A DNA stretch of 64,000 nt from CAZELM01 sp964512995. Its GTDB lineage: Bacteria; CSSED10-310. Positions 36,325 to 49,000 of this stretch are shown in pieces. Location: positions 79,493 through 143,492 of the forward strand of contig CAZELM010000005.1 of assembly GCA_964512995.1 (NCBI GenBank), read 5' to 3'. Made by a program: the position numbers and the translations under genes. The notes below the pieces were generated by a model. The model did no database searches and had not been told where the DNA came from. It saw only the letters and a program-made list of their open reading frames with translations. Each line of letters begins with the position of its first letter. The stretch's first letter is position 1.

Positions 36325-39300
36325 ACACACCAGAAAAGCCAGTTCCCATCGCCATCATCGGCATGGGGTGTATGTTTCCCAATGCCAATGATAGCGAGAC
36401 CTATTGGGCGAATATCCGGGATGGCGTCGATTCGATCCGGGAGATCCCGGACACTCACTGGAATCCCGCTGATTATTTCGATGAAAATCCCAATTCCCCG
36501 GACCATGTATATGCCAGAACAGGGGGATTTCTCGATTCCATCCCGTTCAATCCACTGGATTTCGGGATCGCGCCCAATGCCATCGAAGCAACGGATACCG
36601 CTCAGCTTCTGGGACTTGTCATCGCACAGAAAGCACTGGAGAGCGCGGGATATGATTCCGCCCGGTCATGGGACCGTTCGCGGGTCAGTGTGATTCTGGG
36701 AGTGACCGGAACACTCGAATTAGTTATCCCTCTTGGCGCTCGGCTGAGTCACCCGGTCTGGCGCCGGGCATTGGAATCCGCCGGAGTGGATCCCGAAACC
36801 TCCCAGGATGTCATCCGGCGCATCTCCCATGCGTTCGTTGACTGGCAGGAAAGTTCATTTCCGGGGCTTCTGGGCAATGTCGTCGCCGGACGCATCGCCA
36901 ACCGGTTCGATTTCGGCGGATCGAATTGTGTGGTCGATGCCGCATGTGCCAGTTCCCTCAGCGCCATTCACATGGCGTGCATGGAACTGATCCAGGGCAG
37001 AGCCGATATGGTCGTGTCCGGAGGTGTCGATACATTCAACGATATTTTCATGTATATGTGTTTTGCCAAAACAAAAGCGCTCTCCCCCACCGGTCACGCC
37101 AAACCGTTTGACAAAAACGGCGATGGCACCATCCTCGGTGAAGGCATCGGCCTGCTGGTTCTCAAAAGGCTCGATGACGCCATTCGTGACCAGAATCGTA
37201 TTCTGGCTGTTATCAAAAGCATCGGATCGGCCAGTGATGGGAAGGGACAGGCAATTTACGCCCCGTCTCCGAAAGGGCAGATCAAAGCGCTTGAACGTGC
37301 GTATGAACTCGCCGGAATCACTCCGGACACCATCGAACTCATTGAAGCCCATGGCACCGGAACGAAAATCGGCGATGCCATTGAAGTCGAAGCACTGACG
37401 TCGGTCTTCCGAAATGCCCGGCCTGATGGTTCCTGGTGTGCTTTGGGCTCCGTCAAATCCCAGATCGGACACACGAAAGCAGCCGCGGGAGTCGCGGGAT
37501 TGATCAAAGCTGTCCTGGCATTGAACCATCATGTTCTGCCGCCGACGATCAAAGTCAATCAGCCGCTGCCGCAGTTGGAGCTTGGCCGGTCGCCTTTTTA
37601 TATCAATACATCCAAACGACCGTGGATTGCATCGAAACACCATCCCCGGCGAGCGGGAGTCAGCTCGTTTGGATTCGGTGGAAGCAACTATCATTGCGTG
37701 CTCGAAGAATATCCCCAGCCAGAGCCACTCATCGACTGGAACCGGTCGGTTGAACTTCTGGCGTTTTCCGATTCCACGGTGGACGGACTGATCCGGCAGA
37801 TCCATTCCCTCCAGCAACCCGATTCGTGGGAAAAGTGGCGGGATACCGCTGCGGAACTCCGATCGCGATTTCACCCGCAGAATACGCACCGGCTGACGAT
37901 AACTGCGGATCAATCGTCAAGCATGGCCGAACTCCTGAAAAATGCCGTTTCCGCCATCCAGTTGCAGTCCGCTGGAAAGAATCCCGAACGGCTCCACGGT
38001 ATCCATTACTGTCACGGACCGGTTCCCGGAAAGCTCGGGATCATTTTCCCCGGTCAGGGTACCCAATACACCGGCATGCTCCGGGATATGGCCTGTCACT
38101 TTCCGCAGTTTCAGGATGTTCTGACGCACGCTGACGCGGCATTCACCCGGCATCATATCGGAGAAAACCGATTGATCGACTTTATCTATCCCCATCCGGT
38201 TTTTTCGCCGGAACTCCAGAAAAAACAGGAAACAGAACTGACGAACACGGCGGTTGCTCAACCGGCGATCGGCGCTGTCAGTCTGGGAGCGTTCCAGGTG
38301 CTGTCTCTGTTCGGGCTGACACCCGATGCAGCCGCCGGTCACAGCTATGGCGAGTTGTGTGCGCTCTGCGTGGCGGGAAGCATCTCGCAGGATGATTTTC
38401 ATCATCTGTCTGGACGCCGGGGTCTCCTGATGGGAACCGGAGATGGCGACCGCGGGAGTATGGCAGCGGTTCAGGCTCCCTTGGATGAGATCCAACGCAT
38501 TCTGACGGAAGAAAAGCTGGATCTCCTGATCGCCAATAAAAATGCACCCAGCCAGGGCGTGATCTCCGGAGCGACTTCCGAGATCGAACGGGCTCTGACG
38601 ATTTTCAAATCCAGGAACATGCGCATATCCCGGCTTCCGGTATCCGCGGCATTTCACAGTCCATTAGTGGCCGATGCGGCGAAACCATTTGCCGATGCTC
38701 TGGAATCCATCTCCTTTCATTCCCCTCGATTTCCGGTATATTCCAACACAACGGGTCAGGCGTACCCGGATTCTCCGGACAGCATCCGCGCTATACTGTC
38801 CCGGCACCTTGAACATCCGGTGGAGTTCACTCAGGAAATTCTGGCCATGCATGACGCAGGCATTGTGACGTTCCTGGAAATCGGGCCGGGGAATCGAATG
38901 ACAGGACTGATCCGGAACATCCTCGACGGCAGACCATTTCATGCTTCTGCACTGGACACATCCGGTGGACGTAAAAACGGAGTCTACGAGCTGGCGGATA
39001 CCATCGCCCGTCTTTCTGCACTGGGATACTCCATCGATCTCACGGCATGGAATCCGATCAGACCGCCATCCCAATCGCGGGATGTCAACGAGAAAAAACC
39101 GGCGATGACCATTCCCATCTGCGGAGCGAACTATGTCAGACCCAAACCAGAACTGCCTCCGGTTCCAAAACAGGCACGGAACGCCCAGCCGACACCTCCG
39201 GTCACGCCATCGGTGATCGATGTAAAAAGAAATCCGGCCGTCGTTCAGCCAGTCCATCCCATCTCTTCGGAGGTTTCCATGACGCACTCATCCAAACCCA

Positions 39301-42300
39301 GAACCGATCCATCTCAATCACCGGTTCCTCCATCCAGAAACACGACTCATGCACTGAACCTGATTCAGGAAAACCTGATCGCACTGCAGCGAATCCAGGA
39401 ACAGACCGCGGAGTTGCATCGCAGATTTCTGGAAAACCAGGAGTATGCCCAGAAAAATTTCCAGATACTGATTCAGCAGCACTTCCAGATCCTCACCGGA
39501 CAACCCTGCGTCATGAATACTCCGAATCCGGTCCCGCATGAGATGATCCCGACTCCCCAACAGCCGATACCCACGGCGGCTCCATCATCAGGTGTGCCGG
39601 AATCGATCATCCCATCGGCCGGCCACCCGGTTCCCGATGCCCCACCGGAATCCAGGCGTCATCCGGACGTCCGTAAACCACCCGCTCCTTCAGACATTCC
39701 CCCATCCGATCGCCCAAACAAAACAGTAGGGCATGTCCTGCTGGAAACGGTTTCCGAAAAAACAGGGTATCCGCGGGATATTCTGCATCTGGATATGGAA
39801 CTCGATGCCGATCTGGGCATCGATTCCATCAAACGGGTGGAAATCCTGTCCGTATTGCAGGAACGCCACCCTCATCTGCCGGTCCTGAATCCGGAAGATC
39901 TGGGAGCGATCCGGACACTGAACGATATTGTCCGGGCGCTGACGGTGACTGATCCTGATCCGTCCACTGCGGTTTCCGCCCATACCGGACATCCATCCGC
40001 CGGATCGTCACCGGTCATCCGGATGGACGCGGTTCTGGAGATCATTGCCGAAAAGACAGGCTATCCGATCGATATTCTGAATCCGGAGATGGAACTCGAC
40101 GCCGACCTGGGCATCGATTCCATCAAGCGCGTGGAAATCCTGTCGGCTTTACAGGAACGCCATCCGCACCTGCCGGCATTGAATCCGGAGGATCTGGGAT
40201 CACTCCGGACAGTGAACGATATCGCTCACAAGATATCGCCGCATACGGCCCGTTCCGGTCCGGGTTCCATCCTTCCGGAACCCCCGCATGCGCGGTCTTC
40301 GTCCGATATCCGGATCGATTCGCTTCTGGCGGTCATCTCGGAAAAAACCGGATATCCCGTCGACATTCTGAATCCGGAGATGGAACTCGACGCCGATCTG
40401 GGCATCGATTCCATCAAACGCGTGGAAATCCTGTCCGCCATTCAGGAGCGGTTCCCCGGCGCATATACACCATCCCCGGAAGAGATCGGTGTATTGAGAA
40501 CCATTCACGATGTACACCACCTCATCAATTCCAAAACCGAAGACGATCCCCACAAATCCCCTCACCGAATCGAACTGCCGACCGATCATTCCGCCCGACC
40601 GGTGCCATCTGAACCTTCCAGACCGGATGCAGCGCAATCGAATCCCGTGCCAGGTGTCATCCGGAGCATTGTGCGGCCGGTGCGCATCTCCCAGACAGGC
40701 GGTCGAACGAAAATCATCCTGCCTGCCGATCCGGTCCTGTGGATCACGGGCGATCCGAATCTCGGCAAGTCCATGGTGACAGCGGCGGAAGCCCGGCATC
40801 TTCCGGCGGTTTATCTGGATCTGAACGGATCGGACACAATGAAACCACCTGAAAATCTGGCAGGGTTGATCGTCATCACTCCGGAATCGGGTATCGATCA
40901 CGCGTTCCTCAAACAAGCCCTGTTTCTCGTCCAGCGTGTGGGGGTTGAATTTCAGCGGCACTCCGGAACCGGGAATCCGGTGTTGGTCGGAATTTCCCGG
41001 CTGAATGGATCTTTTGGGTTCGATTCGTCGGAACCCGTCCAGCAGCCCATCTCCGGCGGACTGGCCGGGATTATCAAAACAGCGGCATGGGAATGGCCGA
41101 ATGTCCGCTGCAAAGCCATCGACATGGCATCCACGCAACCGGATCCACTCCATCCGGGCGATATTCTCGATGAAATTCTGACGGAAGGACCCATCGAAAT
41201 CGGCATAAGCGCAGACGGGAAATACGAACTGGTTCTCACGGAGGAGCCTCTGACGCAGGTTCCATCCGCACCATGGACATTCGATCCGTCCGACGTCATT
41301 CTGGTGACCGGAGGTGGCCGGGGCATCACAGCGGACGTATCTCGGCATCTCGCCGCTTCGTGGCACATGAACGTCATTCTGCTGGGCCGAACCCCTGTGC
41401 CGGTGGAGGAACCAGAATGGCTGGCTCCCATTCACGACGAATCCGAGATCAAACGGGCCATTTCCCTTCATGCGCCCCAACCCCTGAATCCCCGCGACCT
41501 GCAGAAACGGTTCGACGAAACGATACGCAACCGGGAAATCCAGGCGACGATCGAACGAATCAGAAAAACAGGCGTATCCGTCGAATATATCTCGGTGGAT
41601 ATCCGGGAACCGGACTCCGTTTCAGCGTGCCTGTCCGCGATCACCCGATCGGGCCGGACCATCCGTGGGCTCATCCACGGCGCCGGCGTGCTGGCGGACC
41701 GGCTCATCGGACAGAAAACACCCGAGGATGTAAATGCCGTGTACGACACCAAGGTTATCGGGCTGGAAAACATACTCACGGCTCTCGATCCCGCAAACCT
41801 GCGATTCCTCGTGATGTTCTCCTCATCGACCGCCCGATTCGGCCGTAAAGGTCAGGTCGACTATGCGATGGCCAATGAAGTGCTCAATAAACTGGCTCAG
41901 AGTTATGCCATCAGGTATCCCCTATGCCGGACACTCTCTGTGAACTGGGGTCCCTGGGACGGAGGCATGGTGACGGACAGTCTCAAAAGCCTGTTCCTCA
42001 AAGAAGGCATTCACGTCATCGGATTGCATGCGGGTGCGCAGTACCTGTTACAGGAACTGGCTACCACGCCGGAACCACCGGCCAGACATCCGGTTGAAGT
42101 CGTCGTTCTGGGTCCAAAATCCACTATCCCCATGGCGATCGCTCACACAGAACCCAAACCGGGAAAACCGGCCATCCAGTTGGCTGTTGAATTATCCCGG
42201 TTTCCGGTTCTGGCCGCTCATGTCATCAAAGGGAAACCCGTGGTGCCTATGGCATTGATGATCGAGTGGTCTGCGGTGGCTGCCATGCACGCTCATCCAG

Positions 42301-43016
42301 GGCTCCGGTACATCGGGTTCAATCATCTCAACGTGCTGAAAGGGATTATTCTGGAGCCGGATGGAATGTACCATCTGCAGTTTTTCGTCGGGAAAGCCAC
42401 TCCATCGGAAAATGAGTTTGTCGTGCCGGTGGAGATTCATGGAATGGGACCGAATGGACAGACGCCCATGCATGCCCGATCGGATGTTGTACTGGCATCG
42501 GTTCTGCCACCACCACCCGATCCGGATACGCAGCCCGTCACGGAACCATATCCCCATCACCGCTCCCATATCTATCAGAATCTGTTATTTCACGGAGATG
42601 TACTGGCAGGAATTCAGCAGATCCGAGGAATATCATCCGATCATATCATCGGAAATGTCCGGACCGCTCCCGGACCATCCGAATGGATATCCCAACCGAT
42701 CCGAAACAGATGGATTACGGAACCCCTGGTGCTGGATTCGGGTTTCCAGATGGTCATTCTCTGGTGTCTGCACCAGTTGGACGCGCCGTCATTGCCATGC
42801 GGTATCCGGCACTACCGGCAATATCAATCCACGTTCCCATCACCCAGCCGGGTGAGTATCCACATCACCAGCCATCCGGCGAATCATGTCCAGGGCGATA
42901 TGCTGATTCAATCAGATGAGGGAGCTGTTATCGCAACCATGAGCGGTTTCGAGTTCATAACCGATCCATCTCTGAAGGAAGCATTCAAGGACCGGACGCT
43001 TCCAGCCCATCGGTAA
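36321..43016 (+). CDS. pfaA: Polyunsaturated fatty acid synthase subunit A (KS-AT-ACP3-KR-DH)
   Basis: The 2231-residue iterative synthase has, in order, a ketosynthase (about 9-440; Cys about 209 in VDAACASSL, EAHGTGTKIGD, GHTKAAAG), a malonyl-transferase (about 565-860; PGQGTQYTGM, Ser about 675 in GHSYGE), a Pro/Gln-rich linker, three near-identical acyl carrier domains with ELDADLGIDSIKRVEIL (phosphopantetheine serines about 1169, 1266 and 1363), a ketoreductase (ILVTGGGRGI about 1660, YAMANEVLNKL about 1848) and a C-terminal product-template-like dehydratase hotdog (about 1950-2210). This is the classic PfaA order, although three ACPs is low for the family. The TTG start at 36321 overlaps the pfaD stop, with AAAGGAA upstream. 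A phosphopantetheinyl transferase (PfaE) is needed but absent from the window. Confidence 0.94.
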   Translation: MNTPEKPVPIAIIGMGCMFPNANDSETYWANIRDGVDSIREIPDTHWNPADYFDENPNSPDHVYARTGGFLDSIPFNPLDFGIAPNAIEATDTAQLLGLVIAQKALESAGYDSARSWDRSRVSVILGVTGTLELVIPLGARLSHPVWRRALESAGVDPETSQDVIRRISHAFVDWQESSFPGLLGNVVAGRIANRFDFGGSNCVVDAACASSLSAIHMACMELIQGRADMVVSGGVDTFNDIFMYMCFAKTKALSPTGHAKPFDKNGDGTILGEGIGLLVLKRLDDAIRDQNRILAVIKSIGSASDGKGQAIYAPSPKGQIKALERAYELAGITPDTIELIEAHGTGTKIGDAIEVEALTSVFRNARPDGSWCALGSVKSQIGHTKAAAGVAGLIKAVLALNHHVLPPTIKVNQPLPQLELGRSPFYINTSKRPWIASKHHPRRAGVSSFGFGGSNYHCVLEEYPQPEPLIDWNRSVELLAFSDSTVDGLIRQIHSLQQPDSWEKWRDTAAELRSRFHPQNTHRLTITADQSSSMAELLKNAVSAIQLQSAGKNPERLHGIHYCHGPVPGKLGIIFPGQGTQYTGMLRDMACHFPQFQDVLTHADAAFTRHHIGENRLIDFIYPHPVFSPELQKKQETELTNTAVAQPAIGAVSLGAFQVLSLFGLTPDAAAGHSYGELCALCVAGSISQDDFHHLSGRRGLLMGTGDGDRGSMAAVQAPLDEIQRILTEEKLDLLIANKNAPSQGVISGATSEIERALTIFKSRNMRISRLPVSAAFHSPLVADAAKPFADALESISFHSPRFPVYSNTTGQAYPDSPDSIRAILSRHLEHPVEFTQEILAMHDAGIVTFLEIGPGNRMTGLIRNILDGRPFHASALDTSGGRKNGVYELADTIARLSALGYSIDLTAWNPIRPPSQSRDVNEKKPAMTIPICGANYVRPKPELPPVPKQARNAQPTPPVTPSVIDVKRNPAVVQPVHPISSEVSMTHSSKPRTDPSQSPVPPSRNTTHALNLIQENLIALQRIQEQTAELHRRFLENQEYAQKNFQILIQQHFQILTGQPCVMNTPNPVPHEMIPTPQQPIPTAAPSSGVPESIIPSAGHPVPDAPPESRRHPDVRKPPAPSDIPPSDRPNKTVGHVLLETVSEKTGYPRDILHLDMELDADLGIDSIKRVEILSVLQERHPHLPVLNPEDLGAIRTLNDIVRALTVTDPDPSTAVSAHTGHPSAGSSPVIRMDAVLEIIAEKTGYPIDILNPEMELDADLGIDSIKRVEILSALQERHPHLPALNPEDLGSLRTVNDIAHKISPHTARSGPGSILPEPPHARSSSDIRIDSLLAVISEKTGYPVDILNPEMELDADLGIDSIKRVEILSAIQERFPGAYTPSPEEIGVLRTIHDVHHLINSKTEDDPHKSPHRIELPTDHSARPVPSEPSRPDAAQSNPVPGVIRSIVRPVRISQTGGRTKIILPADPVLWITGDPNLGKSMVTAAEARHLPAVYLDLNGSDTMKPPENLAGLIVITPESGIDHAFLKQALFLVQRVGVEFQRHSGTGNPVLVGISRLNGSFGFDSSEPVQQPISGGLAGIIKTAAWEWPNVRCKAIDMASTQPDPLHPGDILDEILTEGPIEIGISADGKYELVLTEEPLTQVPSAPWTFDPSDVILVTGGGRGITADVSRHLAASWHMNVILLGRTPVPVEEPEWLAPIHDESEIKRAISLHAPQPLNPRDLQKRFDETIRNREIQATIERIRKTGVSVEYISVDIREPDSVSACLSAITRSGRTIRGLIHGAGVLADRLIGQKTPEDVNAVYDTKVIGLENILTALDPANLRFLVMFSSSTARFGRKGQVDYAMANEVLNKLAQSYAIRYPLCRTLSVNWGPWDGGMVTDSLKSLFLKEGIHVIGLHAGAQYLLQELATTPEPPARHPVEVVVLGPKSTIPMAIAHTEPKPGKPAIQLAVELSRFPVLAAHVIKGKPVVPMALMIEWSAVAAMHAHPGLRYIGFNHLNVLKGIILEPDGMYHLQFFVGKATPSENEFVVPVEIHGMGPNGQTPMHARSDVVLASVLPPPPDPDTQPVTEPYPHHRSHIYQNLLFHGDVLAGIQQIRGISSDHIIGNVRTAPGPSEWISQPIRNRWITEPLVLDSGFQMVILWCLHQLDAPSLPCGIRHYRQYQSTFPSPSRVSIHITSHPANHVQGDMLIQSDEGAVIATMSGFEFITDPSLKEAFKDRTLPAHR

Positions 43017-43030
43017 CAAAGGAACCGTTG

Positions 43031-46000
43031 ATGAGATCAGATGACGCAGCGATCGTTGGCATCGGAGGGATTTTCCCGGACGCTCCGGATGTCGGAGCTT
43101 TGTGGTCGAATATCCTGGCTCGGCGCAGTGCATCCCGTGAAATACCGGTTCACCGTCTGTCGATGCCTCTGGAGCAGCTCTATGATCCACGAATCGGCAC
43201 GAAAGACCGGATTTATTCCAGGAATGCCTGCCTGATCGAGTCATATGCCTTTGATCCGAAGCAATACAATCTGGATCCAATCCTGCTCTCATCCCTGGAT
43301 CCGGTATTTCATCTGGCCCTGATCGCGGCACGGCAGGCTCTCGCGGACACACAATCCGGCCTTCTTCCGAAAAACCGTATGGGTGTCATCATCGGAAACA
43401 TCGCACTTCCGACAGAAAAAGCCTCGGGATTGATGCGGGAATATCTGGAGCCGGTCATTCAGGAACGGCTTTTCGGTACCGCTGATTCTTCTCCGGTCAT
43501 TTCCCCCTTGAACCGCTACGTGGCAGGATATCCGGCCGGCGTGATCGCTCAGGCATTCGGGCTTCAGTTGGGGAGCTATGCACTGGATGCGGCCTGTGCG
43601 TCATCGCTGTACGCCATCCGGCTCGCAATCGGGGAACTGCAATCCCATCGGGCGGATGCCATGCTGACCGGTGGCGTTTCCCGTCCGGATACGCTCTATA
43701 CACAGATGGGATTCAGTCAATTGCGCGCATTGTCCCCGACCGGAACCTGCTCACCATTCGATAAAAATGGCAATGGTCTGGTCGTCGGAGAAGGCGCTGG
43801 CATGTTTGTCCTCAAACGGCTCTCCGATGCGCTCCGGGACGGCGACCGGATTTATGGTGTGATCCGGGGAGTCGGGTTATCCAACGATGTCGCCGGCAAT
43901 CTGATGGCGCCGGATTCCGAAGGGCAGCTTCGAGCAATGCGTGCCGCCTATCACATCGCCGGATTGACGCCCCAGGACATGGATTACATCGAATGCCATG
44001 CGACCGGTACGCCGGTGGGTGACGCGGTGGAGTTTACCAGTCTGCAGCACCTCTGGAATGCTCCCCGGCCTGGCCCGGATAACCGATGCATTCTGGGCGC
44101 AGTCAAAGCCAATACCGGCCATCTGCTGACCGGAGCCGGTGCTGCGGGACTGATGCGTACACTGCTTGCGCTCAAACATCATACGCTGCCGCCGACCGCT
44201 CATTTCACGGAAGCCGCTCCCACGATCCCGCTCGCGGATAGCCCCTTCGATATTCTGCAGGCACCCTTGGAATGGGAGGCTCGGGACCGGAGAACACCGC
44301 GCCGGGCGGCAGTCAGCGCATTCGGATTCGGGGGTATCAACGCCCATCTGATCGTCGAGGAATGGCGTCCGGAATGCACGGCAATTCACTCGACATCCCC
44401 ATCGCCACACCCGGCGGATTCCGCTCCGATTGCAATCACCGGACTGGCGGCTCATATCGGTCCCTGGGAGTCGCTGGCTGCGGTCCAGCAGCGGATTTTC
44501 GATTCCGACGACACGGCCACCCCATCCGTTCCCAAGGAATGGTGGAGTCTGTTCCGGAGCCGGTGGTTCGCGTCATCCGGCCTTACCACGGACCGGTTCA
44601 GGGGATATTCCATTGAATCGTTCCAGGTGACTGCGGATCGATTCCGGATTCCGCCCCTGGAGATGAACGAGATGCTGCCCCAGCAGCTTCTCATGCTTCA
44701 GGTCGCCTCCGAAGCCATCGACGACGCCGGATGGAAAACCGATCGGCTCGATCGGACCGGCGTATTCATCGGCATCGGACTGGACATGAACACCACCAAC
44801 TTCCAGTTCCGGTGGGCGTTGGAACATTCTGCGATAGCGTGGGCCGAACGATTGGGATTCACTCCATCCGATCCGGATTATCAGGCATGGACCACTGCAT
44901 TGAAAGATGCCGTTAGTCCCCCCTTGACCGCCAACCGGACTATGGGTGCTCTTGGAGGGATTGTCGCCGGCCGGATCGCCCGGTGTTTCCGGGTCGGCGG
45001 TCCGAGTTTCACGGTTTCCAGCGAAGAGACCTCCGGCATGACAGCCATGGAAGTGGGCATCCGGATGCTCCAGAACCGGTCGATCGATCAGGCTCTGGTG
45101 GGAGCGGTGGATTTTACCTGTGACTTCCGATCTCTGCTTGGGATAAACAGCCACCGACCGCTGCATACCACGCCGCAGGGTCCGGTTCCCAGTGAAGGTG
45201 CCATTGCACTCGTCTTGAAGCGCCTGGATCAGGCAGAACAAGATGGTGATACCATTTACGGTGTCATTACCGGTATCGGCAGCTCAACCGGGGCAACGGT
45301 GCGAAGCGTGCCTCCGGCGGAGGCGATGACCCAGGCCATGACTATGGCATATCACTCGGCTGGACAACCTCCCGAAGCCATTCAATTGCTGGAGATTGCC
45401 GGGAACGGCGACCCGCTCGAAGATGCTACGGAAGCGAACGCGCTCCGTCCCATATTCAGCACGGAAACGAGCCACCGCCGGGCTGTCCACAGTACGCAGG
45501 AGCGTATCGGCCACGCCGGTGCCGCTTCGTCTCTCGCATCCGTACTCGCCGCAACCCTCAGCCTGCACCATCAGATCATCCCAGGTTCACGGATCCGGAA
45601 CAGCTCCCCGGAAGCCATCGGTTATCAACCACCCGGATCTCAGTATTGGCTCCGGAACCGAGCCGAGGGTCCCCGCACGGCAGCCGCGAATGCATTCAGC
45701 ATGACCGGTCATTGCATGCACGTGATCCTCCAGTCGTATGAATCGCCCGGAACTATTCAGCCACTCGATCCCGGTATTCCCATTCCGTGTCATGACACGC
45801 TGTTTGTTCTCGAAGGTAATGATCAAAGAGAGATCCTCCGCACTATCGAAAAACTCCGGGAGATCGTTCAGCCGGTCCAGGCATCCGGAGGATCGCTTCG
45901 GGAGATCGGTCGTCGATGGCTGGGGGAACGGCCTCTGGATTCATCCCGCAAGCTCGGAATCAGCCTGATCACCCGCTCCACGGAGGATTTGACCGATTCA

Positions 46001-49000
46001 CTGAACCGGATGGAAAAGGGTATCCAGTCCGGACACTCTTGGGTGAATATCGCGGAACAGATCGATTCAGCCAATGGCCGATCCGGATCGATTTACACGA
46101 CTCCCCAATCTGGTCCGTTCAGATCCCGGATCGCATTTGTCTATCCCGGCTCGGGCAACCACTATCCCGGTATGGGCCGGGACCTGTCGGTACACTGGCG
46201 TCATATCCTCCAGCAACAGGACCGGACGGTTCGATTTCTTCGGGATCAGTTTGTGCCGGAAATTCTCTGGAATACCCGCTCCACCGACGACATGAATCCG
46301 CATCCCCGGGATCTGATCATCGGTCAGGTGGCATATGGGACTTTCCAGACAGATCTTCTGAAACAATTCGGACTGATTCCCGATGCCGTCATCGGATACA
46401 GTCTGGGTGAATCGACCGGGCTGGTTTCTTCTGGAGTCTGGACCGACCGGGATGAAATACTCCGGCGCGTCATGATTTCAACGCTCTTTACGCACGATCT
46501 GGCCGGAACCTGTCATGCGATCCGGAAAACATGGCACTTACCCGAATCCGCCATTCCGGACTGGTGTGCCGGGATCGTAACCATCGACAAACAGACGATT
46601 CTGAAATGGATACAGGCTGAATCCAGGGTTTATCTCCTGATCGTGAATACACCGGGAGAGTGCGTGATCGGCGGTTCCAGATCGGACATCGAGCGGCTGA
46701 TCCGCACACATGAATTTCCGTTCATTGCGATTCACGGTGTCACGGCTGCGCATTGTGACGTCGTCCGGGCGGTCGAGAACCCGTACCGGGAGCTTCATAC
46801 ATTGCCGACAACGCCCCCATCCAAGATCTCTTTTTACAGCAGCGCATGGGGAAAACAGTATGCCGTCGATCGGGAAACCGCCGCGGAATCGATCACCTGT
46901 AATGCAATTCACGGATTCGATTTCGTGGCACTGATCCGTCAGGCTCAGGCCGATGGAATCCATGGGTTCGTGGAATTGGGTCCAGGCGCATCCTGCACGC
47001 GGATGATCCATCAGATCCTGGATGATCCGGAAACCTTCGCGGTTTCTCTGGCTGACCAGGGACGGGAAACCCCCGGGTCGTTGCTCCGTCTTCTGGCCGA
47101 TCTGATCAGCCGACGGATTCCGATCGATATTCGACCCCTGTTTGGAGCGATCCAATCTCCGGCAAGCGCTCCACAACCCGCTCCCCCGATCAGACCGACG
47201 TTTGAATCGCGCCTGCCGACACTCGATCTCCCACGACTGCCTTCCAACATTCCGGTCTCATCCAGCCCATCCATAGGAAAACAGCCATCGAAGGAGCAAT
47301 CCAGACGGGAAACGGCGCTAACGCCATCCGCCAATCCACCTGCATCACCCAAACATCACCCCATCCTTCCCGCTTCCGGTCAGCCCAGCCATGAATCTGC
47401 GCCCTGGATCCATCAGTTGACGGAGCAGATGATAAAAACGACGGCGGCTCAGATGAGCACTCACGACGCATATCTGACTGCTTCCCGGTCGATGATGCAG
47501 TCCATGATTCACCTGCTGACCGCGCAGCATCGGCACCTAGCGGACAATACCACTCCACCGGAAACCGATTCGGGTGATCCGGTCGAAACCGCGCCATCAT
47601 CCGTACAGATCCGCCCGAAAACTCCGTCCCTGACCCGCGAGCAGTGTCTTGAATTTGCGCGAGGGCGTATCTCGTCGGTGCTGGGACCGAATTACGCCGA
47701 GATCGACCGGTTTCCGAGCCGGGTTCGGCTTCCGGACGAGCCGTTGATGCTGGTGGACCGGATTTTATCTGTCAAAGGCAATCCGTTATCACTGGGTTCG
47801 GGAGAAGTCATCACGGAACACGATATAACTCCGAATATCTGGTACTTGGATGGCGGCCGTATCCCGACGTGCATCGCGGTGGAAGCCGGACAGGCAGACC
47901 TGTTTCTGTCCGGTTATCTCGGAATCGATCTGAGAACGAAAGGACTCGCATTTTACCGGCTTCTGGATGCGGTGGTCACATTTCATCGGCCCTTACCCGC
48001 TGTCGGTGACATCATCCGATATCACATCTTCATTGACGAATTTTTTAAACAGGGAGACACCTTCCTGTTTCATTTCCGATTCGATGCCACCGTGAATGGG
48101 GAACCATTCCTGACCATGCAGAATGGATGCGCCGGATTTTTCACTCCCGACGAACTCAATATGGGAAAAGGAATCGTACATCCCAATATCGAACAAATGC
48201 CGGTTGCCGGGAGCAAGCCCGTGGATTGGATCCAACTGGCTCCGCCAGCCGTCGAATCATTTTCGGACGAACAACTGGCATCGTTGCGGCATGGCCGGCT
48301 GGGCGCATGTTTTGGAGCTGTCTTTGACCGTCTCCCGTTGAAAAATCCCGATCGGTTACCGGGCGGCCGATTATCGCTGATCGATCGGATTCTCCATCTG
48401 GATCCAGCCGGCGGGAGATACGGATTGGGGATCATCCGAAGCGAGATGGACATTCATCACGATGACTGGTTCCTGAAATGCCATTTCGTGGATGATCACG
48501 TGATGCCTGGCACGCTGATGTATGAATGCTGTCTGCATACCTTTCGAATATTTCTGCTTCGGATGGGCTGGGTTGGAGAGCACGATCGGATCACATGGGA
48601 GCCGGTTCCGGGAATCAAGGGCCGGTTAAAATGCCGCGGTCAGGTCATTCCGACTACCCGGAAAGCAGTCTACGAAGTCATTATCAAGGAGATCGGCTAT
48701 AATCCCGTCCCATACTCCATAGCGGATGCGATCATGTATGCGGATGGCAAGGCCATTGTGGAAATCACCAACATGTCGCTGCAGGTCAATGGATTAGACT
48801 GTGACACCATCCAGACGATGTGGCGGAACATCTCATCACAGACGATGGAACTCCCCAGAAAAACACACCGGATTCCAATCCGACCCCTTTACGATCGGGA
48901 CCGGATCCTGGCTTTTGCGATCGGCAAGCCATCGGATGCATTCGGGGAGCCTTACCGGGTGTTCGATTCAGACCGCGTGATCGCAAGACTTCCCGGCCCT

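Noticed and set aside
43028..43031. TTG at 43028 as the pfaC start
   Set aside because: The ATG three bases later has better spacing from the GGA ribosome site. The difference is one residue.
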